Notes under the pieces: model-generated | The model's database searches: none | The model's input: the letters and a program-made list of their open reading frames with translations, nothing else | Told to the model about the DNA's origin: nothing | Program-made: the position numbers and the translations under genes | NCBI GenBank assembly: GCA_033557675.1 | Contig: JAWQRM010000302.1 | Span: 1-24,481, forward strand | DNA length: 24,481 nt | Reading direction: 5' to 3' | Source: Coptodactyla brooksi | Lineage: Eukaryota > Arthropoda > Insecta > Coleoptera > Scarabaeidae | Shown: piece after piece, positions 9,607 through 19,450 of the stretch | How positions within the stretch are numbered: the first letter of the stretch is position 1 | Layout of the letters: each line of letters opens with the position of its first letter

Positions 9607-9987
9607 TACTTGATAGAGATGTGTAATTTGCGAACAACTGGTTCAAAAGATTTTAAACGATAGGAAATTTTAAGGAAATAATTCATGGATCATCCAGTGT
9701 AAACATAATTGCAATCACTTAATGACCCGAACATTGAAAAAGATAGATTTAGATCTCACACCATATAAAATAATGTAACATTGTCTGCATCTTGTGACAG
9801 AAAATGTTACATTATAATATTATGATTAAATTATAATATGAGTGTTTATTGCTTTCATGTTCAACATTTAATGGAGGTTATAATTCCTCTAAAACTCTAT
9901 CAATTCACTTTTAGTGGCTCACTTTAGACGGAACGGGAAGAGTCAACCTGTCTTTAAAACGGCCCATGATACCCATCTCTACTTAAT
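9607..9987. mobile_element. Probable hAT-like MITE (about 365 bp)
   Basis: The left end AGAGATGTGTAATTTGC and right end ATACCCATCTC share the AGAGATG inverted terminus common to insect hAT elements. They are flanked by the imperfect 8-bp direct repeat TACTTGAT (9607-9614) and TACTTAAT (9980-9987). The interior is AT-rich and non-coding. The exact end is uncertain by a base or two, because the two termini differ by one nucleotide. Confidence 0.5.
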
Positions 9988-10075
9988 GCGTTAATAGCAA
10001 ACGCATGTAATAATTTCCATATTTTACAGTAGAAACAAAAAAGTAATTATTCTTGTTTCTTTATTATATTATATA

Positions 10076-10190
10076 TACAGGGTGATTCAAATACTACATT
10101 CAAAACAGGAGGAACAAACTTTTAGAAGGGGTGGAATACACCTAGGCGACTCGGAATCACAATAGCAATGCAGGGTCGAAAATTATTCAA
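10076..10190 (+). repeat. Possible terminal segment of a DNA transposon (ACAGGGTG end)
   Basis: TATACAGGGTGATTCAA begins a block that differs in composition from the surrounding AT-rich DNA. The ACAGGGTG terminus next to TA is seen at the ends of many arthropod mariner-like elements. An inverted copy of the terminus appears at about 22304-22314. No partner end was found nearby. Confidence 0.35.
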
Positions 10191-10229
10191 TATTAATTAA
10201 AATTAATAATATTTATATAACTAACTATT

Positions 10230-10263
10230 CAATAGAGAATTATCAAAGGATAATTCTCCATTG
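10230..10263. repeat. 15-bp inverted repeat with one mismatch
   Basis: Arms CAATAGAGAATTATC (10230-10244) and GATAATTCTCCATTG (10249-10263) surround a 4-bp loop. It is in non-coding AT-rich DNA. Confidence 0.5.
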
Positions 10264-13200
10264 ATTTTTACTTTATATGCTGTATTGTGGCTTAGCATTT
10301 CAGTCAATTGCATTAAATTTTTGATAATGATTATTCATATTAATTATTAATGTGGTTACATTTTAAACTAATGTCTCTGGATTTATTCATAGCAATACCA
10401 ATGGGATCATTTGTTCACCATAATATCGACAAATAAGCCACGTAACTAAATTTCCATCTTTAATCCTCTAGTTCCAGTAGATAAAAGTATGAAAGTTTTG
10501 TTAGCAGGGATAAAATTTGTTTCTAAATCTTCTTAAAATGTCAAATGGTTTATGTCATTCCACTCAACTTTACAATAAATTGAAAGAAATAATAATAATA
10601 GCCGAGTTTTCCAGGCTGTAGGGTCGTGGTCTATAGAAATTTATAGGTCATGGTCTATAGGTCTACGGAAGACATCTTTAGTGTTAGCAGTTTTTGAGTC
10701 ATTGCAATTTAAGATGAAAAGGTTCCATTAATCTTTTAATGTTAATTAATCATTATTAATTAATAATTATTTAATTATTAATGATATTATTAATCATTAC
10801 CATTTAGAATTATTATTATAGCAATTATTTAATTAAAAATGTAATAAAGGTGGTAAATGATTATTAATATTTTAGTTCCATTAATATTTTCAATGTCAGT
10901 CCCTGTTAAATTATAACATATCTAGAATTAGAAATATAAAGTAATGGTCCGCAGGTAGCATTCAAATTGTTTGTTACTACTAATAAACTTTGTAACTTTA
11001 CTTCATATTATATTAGATGAGTTATTGCCGTTGCAATATTTATTGAAATGCTATAATATTAAGACCAGATTGGAAGAGAGAGGAGTTTTAGACCACTACT
11101 GAATGTACACTGGGATCCTAGCTTATTACTACTAATTTGGTGTTCACTTTTGTTGTAATAACTACTAACTAAACAATATCACAACAAATGCAGTGATTTT
11201 GCAGCTTTATTTTTTGATTTGGTACACATTACTATTCTAGGTGGGATGCAAAATTGTGAATTCTTAAAGACAATTTTATTTTTTCTATATAATTTGAAGA
11301 AGATTATTTTACTGATTATTAATAATCAGTAAAGTTTATTGTGTCATTGCTCTGAAGCTTACACTCGTCAAAATACAAGATTTGTATTTTTATTACCTGT
11401 TGAGAACAGAATAGTAAAATCAATGAATGAACACAATAGCAATAAAACAAAGATATTTGAGATAAGTTACTAAAACAGACACAAAACAAGAAGAGAATGG
11501 TGCTTATAAGATAAGCTGCTGAAATGGGCTCTTCAGAAAGTCGTCATGACATATATGAGTATAATATAAAACATAAAAGAATAAATATTTTGCTGTTCTG
11601 CAACCATATGCATTTGAGAGTTAAAATAAAAGACCTTAATTAAGAATGAAGACTTTGGTAATCCTTCCACCAGTTGCTTCCTGACAATATCTCTAGCAAG
11701 TACTAAACATTTGTTCAAGTGCGCACTTTACCTATAAAAATCAATACAAAAATGCAAGTATTGACAATATTATGGTAAAAGATATATAAAAAAATTGTAA
11801 TAAAGGTGATTTTTATTATGTATGTAAGTATCAATAAAAAATGTAAATTGCATGTCTCCAAATATATTGGCACATTTACAAATGAAGGAAAACAATTTTC
11901 ACATTTATTTGCAAACCGTTAACATATCGTTTAATATATTTATCTATTTCATAGAAATAGAAAATAATGTAATGAAATTGGGTTTTCCACGTCTGATTTT
12001 AGTATGATCATACTTACAGTCTGTATGACCTCCGTTAACTATCAACTCTTTTCTCACATTGCTTCCTTTGTTCATTCACTTTTCAGAATATCTATCTATC
12101 AAATACGTCTGATAATTTATTACCAGTTTTAAGATAATTCAATAATTTCTCTTGCTTTTTGGCTAACCTTATGCAATTTTTGTACGAAGCCGTATTATCA
12201 CACATTGCCAGAACTGTGTTGTGCAATTTGAACTTACAATAACGAAGTTTCGACTTTGTGTTCTATGTACATAGGTATAGTTTTCGTGGTATTGTTGTTG
12301 CTGTAACTTTGTTGTACATTTTGAACAAGTTAATGACAATTATAAATTTTGTTTTCAACAGTCTGTCCAGTTTAAGGAAGCTAAGCGATGATTAACCTAA
12401 CAATGTGACAAGTCAAATACTTTGTTAACTGGAGTTTGAAGTTCAATTCATGACTCGTAGAGAGTGGAAAACCGGAAAGCGGTTGCAGTTAGAATTCAAA
12501 GTCACAATGAACAATTCGCGAGTTAGAGCGGCCGAATCATGCGACTCAACAAATATACAGTCTACTTTTTGTGTGATCCCACGGTTTCTATCTCTGAAAC
12601 AGCGAGTTACGAGATGGTTTAATCAGATAAAATATTAGAATCCCCTATTTGCAATCGCTCCTTCGTACATCTGTCACCTACTAGTACTAATAGCAATTGT
12701 GCATTATACTGATTTGAAGCACACTGCATTATCTGTAATACTGTCAGCAGATGATACAGGTAGTTCATTCATGCTTTTTAAATAGTGAATTGAGTGTTTT
12801 CTGTTTGTACTGTTACTAGTTGTACAACGGACTAGTAAGTTGGTTTTATTCTCAAAATGTTTATAGGAACACTAATTTATCGCTCACCTTATTATCATCC
12901 ATTTTTTAATAAAAGTCCCACAGTAAAGATTTTTTCAAAAGGCATATAACAGTTAGAATTAACATAAGATATAATAACCAGGGAACCATTCAATTTGGTC
13001 TACATAGACCATCGCGTTGTTCACTAAGTCGTAATCCAATTAGACGAGCAACTTGTTTTGTACCTGGTTGTGTCCTACAGCTAAGACCCATAAGCTCATA
13101 TCAACAGAATTGACTCGAGTTAATTCAAATACATGCTAGACTCAAGTTTAGCAAGTTGAAGTACTCGACTTATCATATCGCTATGATTAACTCTTCAAGC

Positions 13201-13820
13201 TAGCTTGCTGATATGTTGCTATATTACTTACTCATTTTCAATCCCTCTTCCTTTAATGCAAATTACATGCTCACATGTAATATAAATAGTGTTAGTGGGC
13301 TGAAGCAGTAGAAATCGAAACACTGGCTTGAAAAATTAATACATTTAAAATTAGTTTTAAATAACAAGTGATTTACTTCAATTAAAAAGTTTTCAAAAAC
13401 TGAAATTAATTTTGTTATTTGTTTTTTCCTCAGACTGCGACAGATTTGTCCGCTATTTCTAGTTCCGTAGACCTAGTTCATATCGTTAGTCGTCAATGAT
13501 AATGGATAAGTCCGATACAGATAACTTGTTCCTATGGCCATTGCTGTGGCCGAAAATCTTAATGTTTAAATGAGCGTACTTAATAGTGTTAGTCTGCCAA
13601 ACGAAACCATCTCGACGGTAGCTTAGATCGCAATAAGATGAACGTAAGTAAGGGCTCGTAACTGTAATGTTATTTTTTTAATATGTACATTTCGGACATT
13701 TGTAGCTATTTTCTTCTTTATTTGTTATATTTTTCTCCATTTATTGTCATATGTACGTGCTATGTATTCCCTTAAATATACAACAAAATAGAAAAAAAAG
13801 AAAATTAACAAATACACTCT
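10264..13820. other. Long AT-rich intergenic stretch, no gene recognised
   Basis: About 3.5 kb between the RNASEH2B side and the 3' end of DHX16. It is dominated by TTAATTAAT-type low-complexity sequence (for example 10735-10810). A block at 12450-12640 is less AT-rich. One open frame there of 62 codons ends in QRVTRWFNQIKY, which faintly resembles the N-terminal helix-turn-helix (DUF4817-like) part of insect mariner-like transposases. I cannot confirm that. Confidence 0.4.
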
Positions 13821-13840
13821 TTTATTTATAAATATTTATT
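13821..13840 (-). terminator. Two AATAAA polyadenylation signals, one overlapping the DHX16 stop
   Basis: On the minus strand AATAAA reads 13840-13835 and includes the DHX16 stop codon TAA (13838-13836). A second AATAAA lies at 13826-13821. A very short 3' UTR is implied if either is used. Confidence 0.6.
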
Positions 13841-16739
13841 CGGTTTTAGTACTTCTTCCTACAACTTTTGGCATTTTCTTATTTGCTGAGTCTTCTAACT
13901 CTTTTTGTTTGTAATAATGAGGAGCTACTTCCAGTAACCATTTGCTCTGGATTTCTATCATTTGACGCATAAATTCTTTCGTGGTAAATACTAACTCATG
14001 ATATAACACCCAACGTGGTAATTCTTCAAATAACGAACTATTAGGATGTATTGATACAGACTGGTTATGCTTCACAGTTTTGTAACCGCCGCCTTTCGAT
14101 AATCTAGCCACATGGTAAAAATACCCTGCTGTTATAGCTTTTCTAATACTTTCTGATTCCGTTACGTTTGATACCATGTCAATCTCTACTCTTTGCATGA
14201 GTCCAACCAACTGTTCTCTAACATCTCTGGCACGCCTCATGGACCTGCAATGATTCATATTTAATTTGAAAGAATGAAGAATAAAGTCAATACCTGTATT
14301 GAATGAAGTTTTCATAACACCATTGCGTAGAATAATCGGTGTCCCTCCATTGATTATACACGTTCAATAGACTTAAGTGGTCCCCTGCCATGTCGTTAAA
14401 ATTTTTTCTTGCTGTATCTGCATGAATTATTTTATCTTTTGGTCTATAAAATACTGCACTATTGACTGATAACATTGCTGCTATCGTTACTATTTCTTCT
14501 GAGCATTTATACCTAAAATAATCAGTCCATGAATATTCACTGACGAGAACTATGCAAATAATAACATAAGTGGTCAACTGTCTGTCAATAGATGATACTG
14601 GATACTTGCAGGGTGTAGTATCTTATGATACATAAAGAATGATTTAATAAATAAGCACATATTGATGTTTCACACAATATTGAGTTGTTTCTTAATTATT
14701 TACTTATAAGGTTATATGCCATCAAGAATGTTGTTGGAATCAGGCACAGCTTTATGGTATTAGGTTGAATTAGGCAAAAGGATATTGTTCTTAATTGGTA
14801 AAGTTGCAGTACTGATCTTAATCCGAAAGATTCAAGGACAAGCTCACAGAATGCTGAAAAATTGCTATTATTTTTGTTTCTGATGTGAGTCGTGAATGCC
14901 AAAATGTATTACCCATTTTTTTCTGACATTTTTTTATTTGTTCAAACATCTAACAAAAGTTGCTATTACGCCTTGAAGTATATCCTCTGGGATAGCTTTA
15001 TTTTATGAATATTACTTTTCCAGTATGAAGCCTTTCTACATATATCCTACTTTGCTAGCCCAAAAAGGAAAAATCTAGAGCCATTATATAGAGTCAGCTT
15101 GTAGGCCAGCTAATGCTTGTAGTCAAAACTCAAATCCCATTCAAATTTGATTCAGCAGGTGATATACAGGGCTTTCAAAAATGTCCAAGTCCCACATGAT
15201 CGCAACTAATTAGGCAACTAAACTTGCAGCACGACAATGACAAACAAAACACTCCAACTGCCACCATTGGGTCATTTTAAAAATAAATGTCATGTTGGGA
15301 TACAAGGTTGGAAAGAGAATTTTTATACGAATCGGATAGAATAATAAAATATACAGAGTACAATTTAAAAAAACAAAATTTGGGTTACTTGTGGCCAAAA
15401 TTTGGGTAACTGGAAATAACCAACAAAATGTTTGCTTGGCCTAAAAAGGAACGATAACGCAATATACAAATCTTCAACAATAAAGAAATGATTTTAAATA
15501 ACAGAATTACAAATTTCCTGTCAGCTAGCTAAGGACCATGTTAAATAAGTAGCTAATTTTTTAATACCACTTACTTTTCAGAAGCTAATATCATTTTGGC
15601 CATCATTGGATCAACAGGAAATTCAGCCATTCGCCTTCCCAACTTGGTCAACTCACCATGATGATTTAAAGCTCCCAGAGCATACAACTGTTCTAATGCC
15701 AATACCAAAGTTTCATGAGGTGGTGGATCCAAAAAGTCGAAGTGCACAAGGTCATTGATCCCCAATGCTTTCAACATGAGCACTGCGTTACCAAGATTTA
15801 TTCGCTGAATCTCAGGAATCGTATTATCTTCTAACTCATTTTTGTATGACCAAGCCGTATACAATCTAAAACATTTCCCAGGAGCAACTCTGCCAGCTCT
15901 TCCTGCCCTCTGATTGGCGGATGCTTTGGAAATTGGTACCACCATCAAGCTTTCCATGCCCGTTCTCGAGTTGAAATGATTCTGTTTGGCAAAACCTGGA
16001 TCAATGACATAGATGATGTTGTCGATGGTTAGGGATGTTTCTGCAATGTTTGTAGCTAAAACCACTTTTCTAGCACCCGGTGGTGTTGGATCGAAAATTT
16101 TTGCTTGCATATCACTTGGCAAATTAGCATAAACAGGTAAGATAAGCAATTCTTTCAATTTGGAACCTAAACGCCTCACGCGATCTTGTAACAATTCTTG
16201 GCAAGTTTCGATTTCTTCCTGGCCAGTCAAAAAAACTAAAATATCACCTAACGGCTGTGTAGCATGTATTTGCAACACCGATACAACACAAGCGTCCACA
16301 TAATCAGCTTCTGGAGCTCTGGTATAATAAATATCAACAGCGAATCTTCTGCCTGGTATTATAAATATAGGAGCATCGTCAAAAAATTCAGAGAATTTCT
16401 TTGCATCCAAGGTAGCACTGGATATTAGCAATTTTAAATCAGGTCGAAATCTTGCTATGTCTTTTACAAGGCCGAAAAGGATATCAGTGTGAAGTGTTCT
16501 TTCGTGCGCTTCATCGATGATCATCACACTATAGGATTCAAGGCTCGGTTCGGATAGGAATTCACGATGCAGTGTACCATCAGTCATGTATTTTATTACG
16601 GTTCTTTCTGTTGTGCAATCCTCAAACCGAATTGCATAGCCCACTTCGTTTCCTAGTTTGACGTTCATTTCTTGAGCCACTCTTGCTGCTACAGACATAG
16701 CTGCTACTCTTCTAGGTTGGGTACAACCAATTTTCTTAC
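13836..16739 (-). CDS. DHX16: DEAH-box spliceosomal helicase DHX16, last three exons (5' part not in window)
   Basis: DHX16 (yeast Prp2, worm MOG-4) is an ATP-dependent helicase that remodels the spliceosome before the first splicing step. Exons (minus): 16739-15575, 14512-14294 and 14244-13838 plus the stop at 13838-13836. The introns of 1062 and 49 bp join in frame to about 596 residues, versus about 1040 for the whole human protein. Visible motifs are Ia (CTQPRRVAAMS), DEAH (16515-16504), SAT in SSATLD, V in LATNIAETSLTI, and VI QRAGRAGR (15912-15889). The C-terminal region ends in APHYYKQKELED and KKMPKVVGRS, as in DHX16 rather than DHX8 or DHX15. The first exon seen begins just after motif I with a phase-1 splice at TTTCAG. 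The Walker A exon and N-terminus were not found upstream to the window edge. They may lie beyond a very long intron, or this may be a truncated copy. Confidence 0.9.
14513..15574. other. DHX16 intron of 1062 bp, no gene seen
   Basis: AT-rich intron between the helicase-core exon and the next DHX16 exon. It contains an ATACAGGGCTTTCAAAAATG string at about 15166 that looks like another transposon terminus. I see no coding segment or clear pair of terminal repeats. Confidence 0.5.
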
Positions 16740-17149
16740 CTGAAATAATAATATTTAGCCTAGTAAAACATTAGTTCTTAACATGAAATATCATACTGTA
16801 ATATTTAGAACATAAATGGATGTTTCCGAAAAGGCAGTTTATTTTTGTACACTGCTGGAAAAAAGATAGCTTCACTGATTTTTTTTTATTCTGTTTTCAA
16901 TGAATATTTTTTCAATTCTTTTTCTGTAAAATATGTTTAAATAACCTGCAAGACAAAAAGTTTTTACTGTTTTTGTAAAGTGCTTTTTTAGAAAATTTTG
17001 TTTTTTCATTCAGGAAAAGGATAGCCTCACCACGTAAAATTCAACTTTATTCAACAATTTTAATAACAATAACAGATAATTAATCATTAAAGAACATTTT
17101 AGTAATCCGTGGATTCACCGTTATCGTTAATGACTTGAAAAACGCGTAT

Positions 17150-17498
17150 TCACACTCGGTTTGATTGAAGCCCAACATTCAAGAATGGCAGCTTGGAGCT
17201 GACCCAAATTCTGACAAACCCGGTTTTCGGTGTAGAGGTGACGCACCATGATTCACCAAACGGTTTCAATTGAATTCAAGCCTGGTGAGCAAGCAAGTCA
17301 GTCCAGCATTAGAATGTTTTGTTGATTCAACCACTCAGATGGTAAAATAGAATGGCACGAGATGATTTCCGAGAAGATTCTGATAACTGGTACTATTCAA
17401 CCGACTTTCCACGAACTTAAGTGAGTGCTTATTCGGATCGCAGAAGCCGGCCCAAACCATCAGCCCACCGCCGCTAGATTTCTCGTCGAGAAATGTAC
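17150..17498 (-). pseudogene. Tc1 transposase fragment, left (inverted) arm
   Basis: On the minus strand, from about 17498 downward, the translation reads GGGLMVWAGFCDPNKHS and then SRLNSTSYQNLLGNHLVPF. After a deletion and frame changes, matches to the right arm continue to the GESTDY-like end near 17115. This is the same transposase segment as in the right arm but in opposite orientation, more damaged, and not a simple terminal repeat. Confidence 0.8.
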
Positions 17499-17518
17499 AG
17501 GATCATTATGCAAGTCAA

Positions 17519-17974
17519 TTGCCAATAGCATTAAAGCTGTCCATACCATCGAGTTTGAAGCGCTTTTGGTCAGACCATACTACATTTATAAGAAAAATGA
17601 GAAATGTTGGCTCTGGTGGGTTGGCGGTTTGGGCCGGCTTCTGCAGTCCGAATAAGCTTGAGGTCACGTTGGAGGCAGGTCGGTTGAATAGTGCCAGTTA
17701 TCAGAATCTTCTTGGCGACCATTTTGCACCGTTTTACGAGCAACGCGCCTACGATGGACTCGTTTTCATACATAACGGAGCACCAGCAAGCCGCTCAGTC
17801 GACACATTTGAGTGGTTGCAGCAGCTAAACATCGTAATGCTCAGCTGGCCTGGTTGCTCACCAGGTTTGAATCCAATTGAAAACGTTTGTGGAATCATGG
17901 TGTGTCGCCTCTATATCGAAAACCAGGTCTATGGGAACTTGGATCAGCTCCGAACTACCATTCTTGAATGTTGA
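17519..17974 (+). pseudogene. Tc1 transposase fragment, right arm
   Basis: An open frame of about 150 codons covers the C-terminal half of a Tc1-type DDE transposase. GGLAVWAGFC corresponds to 'VMVWGGFS', RLNSASYQNLLGDH to 'RMNSESYQNMLGDH', and WPGCSPGLNPIENVCGI to 'WPGNSPDLNPIENLWGI'. The catalytic 'QDNAP' aspartate is lost (IHNGAP), and 'PDLNPIEN' has become PGLNPIEN. A premature stop follows ILEC, but homology continues in frame to about 18070 (EPEVLNNLILN, then IRIFQVINYNGE). The DNA-binding N-terminal half is absent. Confidence 0.85.
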
Positions 17975-18639
17975 GCGTCAATCGAACCAGAAGTGCTCAA
18001 TAACTTAATCTTAAATGCAAATATCCGTATTTTTCAAGTCATTAACTATAACGGTGAAATCATGGATTATTAAAATGTTGTTCCTTAATGATTAATTATC
18101 TACCATTGATTAAAATTGATGAATAAAGTTGAATTTGTTACGAATCTTTTCTTCCAATGCGAAAAAACAAAATTTTCCAAAAAAGCTCTTTACAAAAACA
18201 ATAAAAACTTTTTGTGTTACGTGATGTTTGGACACGTTCTTTAAACATATTTCAGAGAAAAAGAATTGAAAATATATTCATTGAAAAGGAAATCCAAAAA
18301 AATCAGTGAGGCTATCTTTTTTTCCGGCAGTGTATATTATAGATATACATATACTGTATTAATTTCATTGCATTCTACACTAAAAATTAGGAGTGAAAAT
18401 TATCAGAACATTTTCTAATATAAGTAGGAAACAATTAATTTTTGATGTTGGGAAATCTATAACAATAAATAGAAAAATAGCCATTTCGGGTTTATTTTTT
18501 GTATAACAAATGACTGCTATTATTCTTAGTATTTTAGGAAAGTGTCAATTCTGACAACATTCTAAATAAATAAATGTGTTAATTGGAGTTATATACAAAA
18601 TCCCCATCTACGACACTGCTTACACATTTCATTTTAATA

Positions 18640-19229
18640 ATGCATCGACTGGTAATTGTCCGAGAATTCAGCACAGAAGATAATCCAATAACAGTATCTA
18701 TGTTGATATGTTTAGTCCATCATGTATACTATATTCTTCATACATACACAAAATATATATGATCAACATTTCTGTATATTCAAGATAATTTGTCTGGCGG
18801 GTGTTGTTTCCATTGGTTTAATGTCTCAAGTTGCTCTTGATGATTTTTTTGAACGAGTGTTGGCCCCTTGCCTTGCAGCCCTGTTTTATCTACATATAGT
18901 GGATATATTGTTTCTTTATGGCTTGCAAAACGTAAGTCAAATTAATTTTTTATGCACAATCTATACTGAGACATGTTCATATTTCATAGCATAATGCTCG
19001 TTTAATTCTGGTATGGATAATAGTTAATGGATCAATTGCATTTCATGGAATGTGGGTTGCCCTGTATTTAACGTTTTACGAACCATGGTTCTTCTTCGGT
19101 GGTGTGTTAGCTGGTAGGCCTTAACATTAAAATGACTCGATAACCAGCCTTATTTGTCGCATTTTAGGCTTGCTCCTCTGTTCAGTTTTGATAGTATATA
19201 GTTATTTTTGGGACTTGCAATATGGGTAA
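18640..19229 (+). CDS. Tandem four-helix membrane protein, paralog 1 (4 exons, 138 aa)
   Basis: Exons: 18640-18723, 18785-18931, 18990-19113 and 19168-19229. The introns of 61, 58 and 54 bp have GT-AG ends and phases 0, 0, 1. The conceptual protein has 138 residues and four hydrophobic segments: around residues 20-40, 56-75, 80-102 and 106-130. The tail ends VYSYFWDLQYG. The third helix starts with the motif WIIVNGSIAF, shared with the two genes downstream. No cleavable signal peptide is evident. The layout resembles insect LAPTM/DUF4728-like tetraspanning proteins, but I cannot name the family or function with certainty. Exon 1 was placed by its equal length (28 codons) and similar end (ICLVHH versus ICSLHL) to paralog 2. 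An AATAAA follows at 19248. Confidence 0.75.
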
Positions 19230-19247
19230 GGCATCAACACATATGTG

Positions 19248-19253
19248 AATAAA
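19248..19253 (+). terminator. AATAAA polyadenylation signal of paralog 1
   Basis: AATAAA occurs 18 bp after the TAA stop of the first membrane-protein gene, implying a very short 3' UTR. Confidence 0.6.
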
Positions 19254-19450
19254 AATTATAACAATAAGGTTATAGAAATGTCACACGGACATTGTCAATG
19301 CCATTTCAAGGATTCCTTCAGATTTGAATTTTTTGAAAGATATAAAATCCTAAAAAGTATTTGGGAGATGACTATAAAAAATAAATTTCGGGGACATATA
19401 ATCCAAATTTTATAATTGTGGCAAATAATAAATATAGCAAACGTAGGAGA

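Larger units (their letters stand above)
16850..18332. mobile_element. Palindromic (inverted-duplicated) Tc1-type element
   Basis: The outer ends are inverted repeats, CACTGCTGGAAAAAAGATAG at the left and the near complement CTATCTTTTTTTCCGGCAGTG at the right, flanked by TA (16848-16849 and 18333-18334). Reading inward, almost the whole left half (16850 to ~17498) is an inverted, diverged copy of the right half (~17580 to 18332), leaving a loop of about 80 bp. Each arm carries the C-terminal part of a Tc1 transposase: right arm on plus, left arm on minus. Both encode a VWAGFC motif, then RLNS(A/T)SYQNLLG, and both end near FQVIN(Y/D)NGE. The left arm has lost two segments, of about 60 and 35 bp. 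A TIR-like GGAAAAGGATAGCCTCAC recurs inside the left end (about 17013-17030), as in IR/DR-type Tc1 elements. It lies about 110 bp upstream of the first visible DHX16 exon. Confidence 0.85.

Noticed and set aside
10735..10870. TTAATTAAT palindromes suggesting an origin or MITE
   Set aside because: Pure A/T low-complexity sequence gives many chance palindromes, and there is no duplication or defined end.
11533..11718. Minus-strand frame of 61 codons
   Set aside because: No motif or family resemblance, no splice partners, and typical of random open frames in AT-rich DNA.
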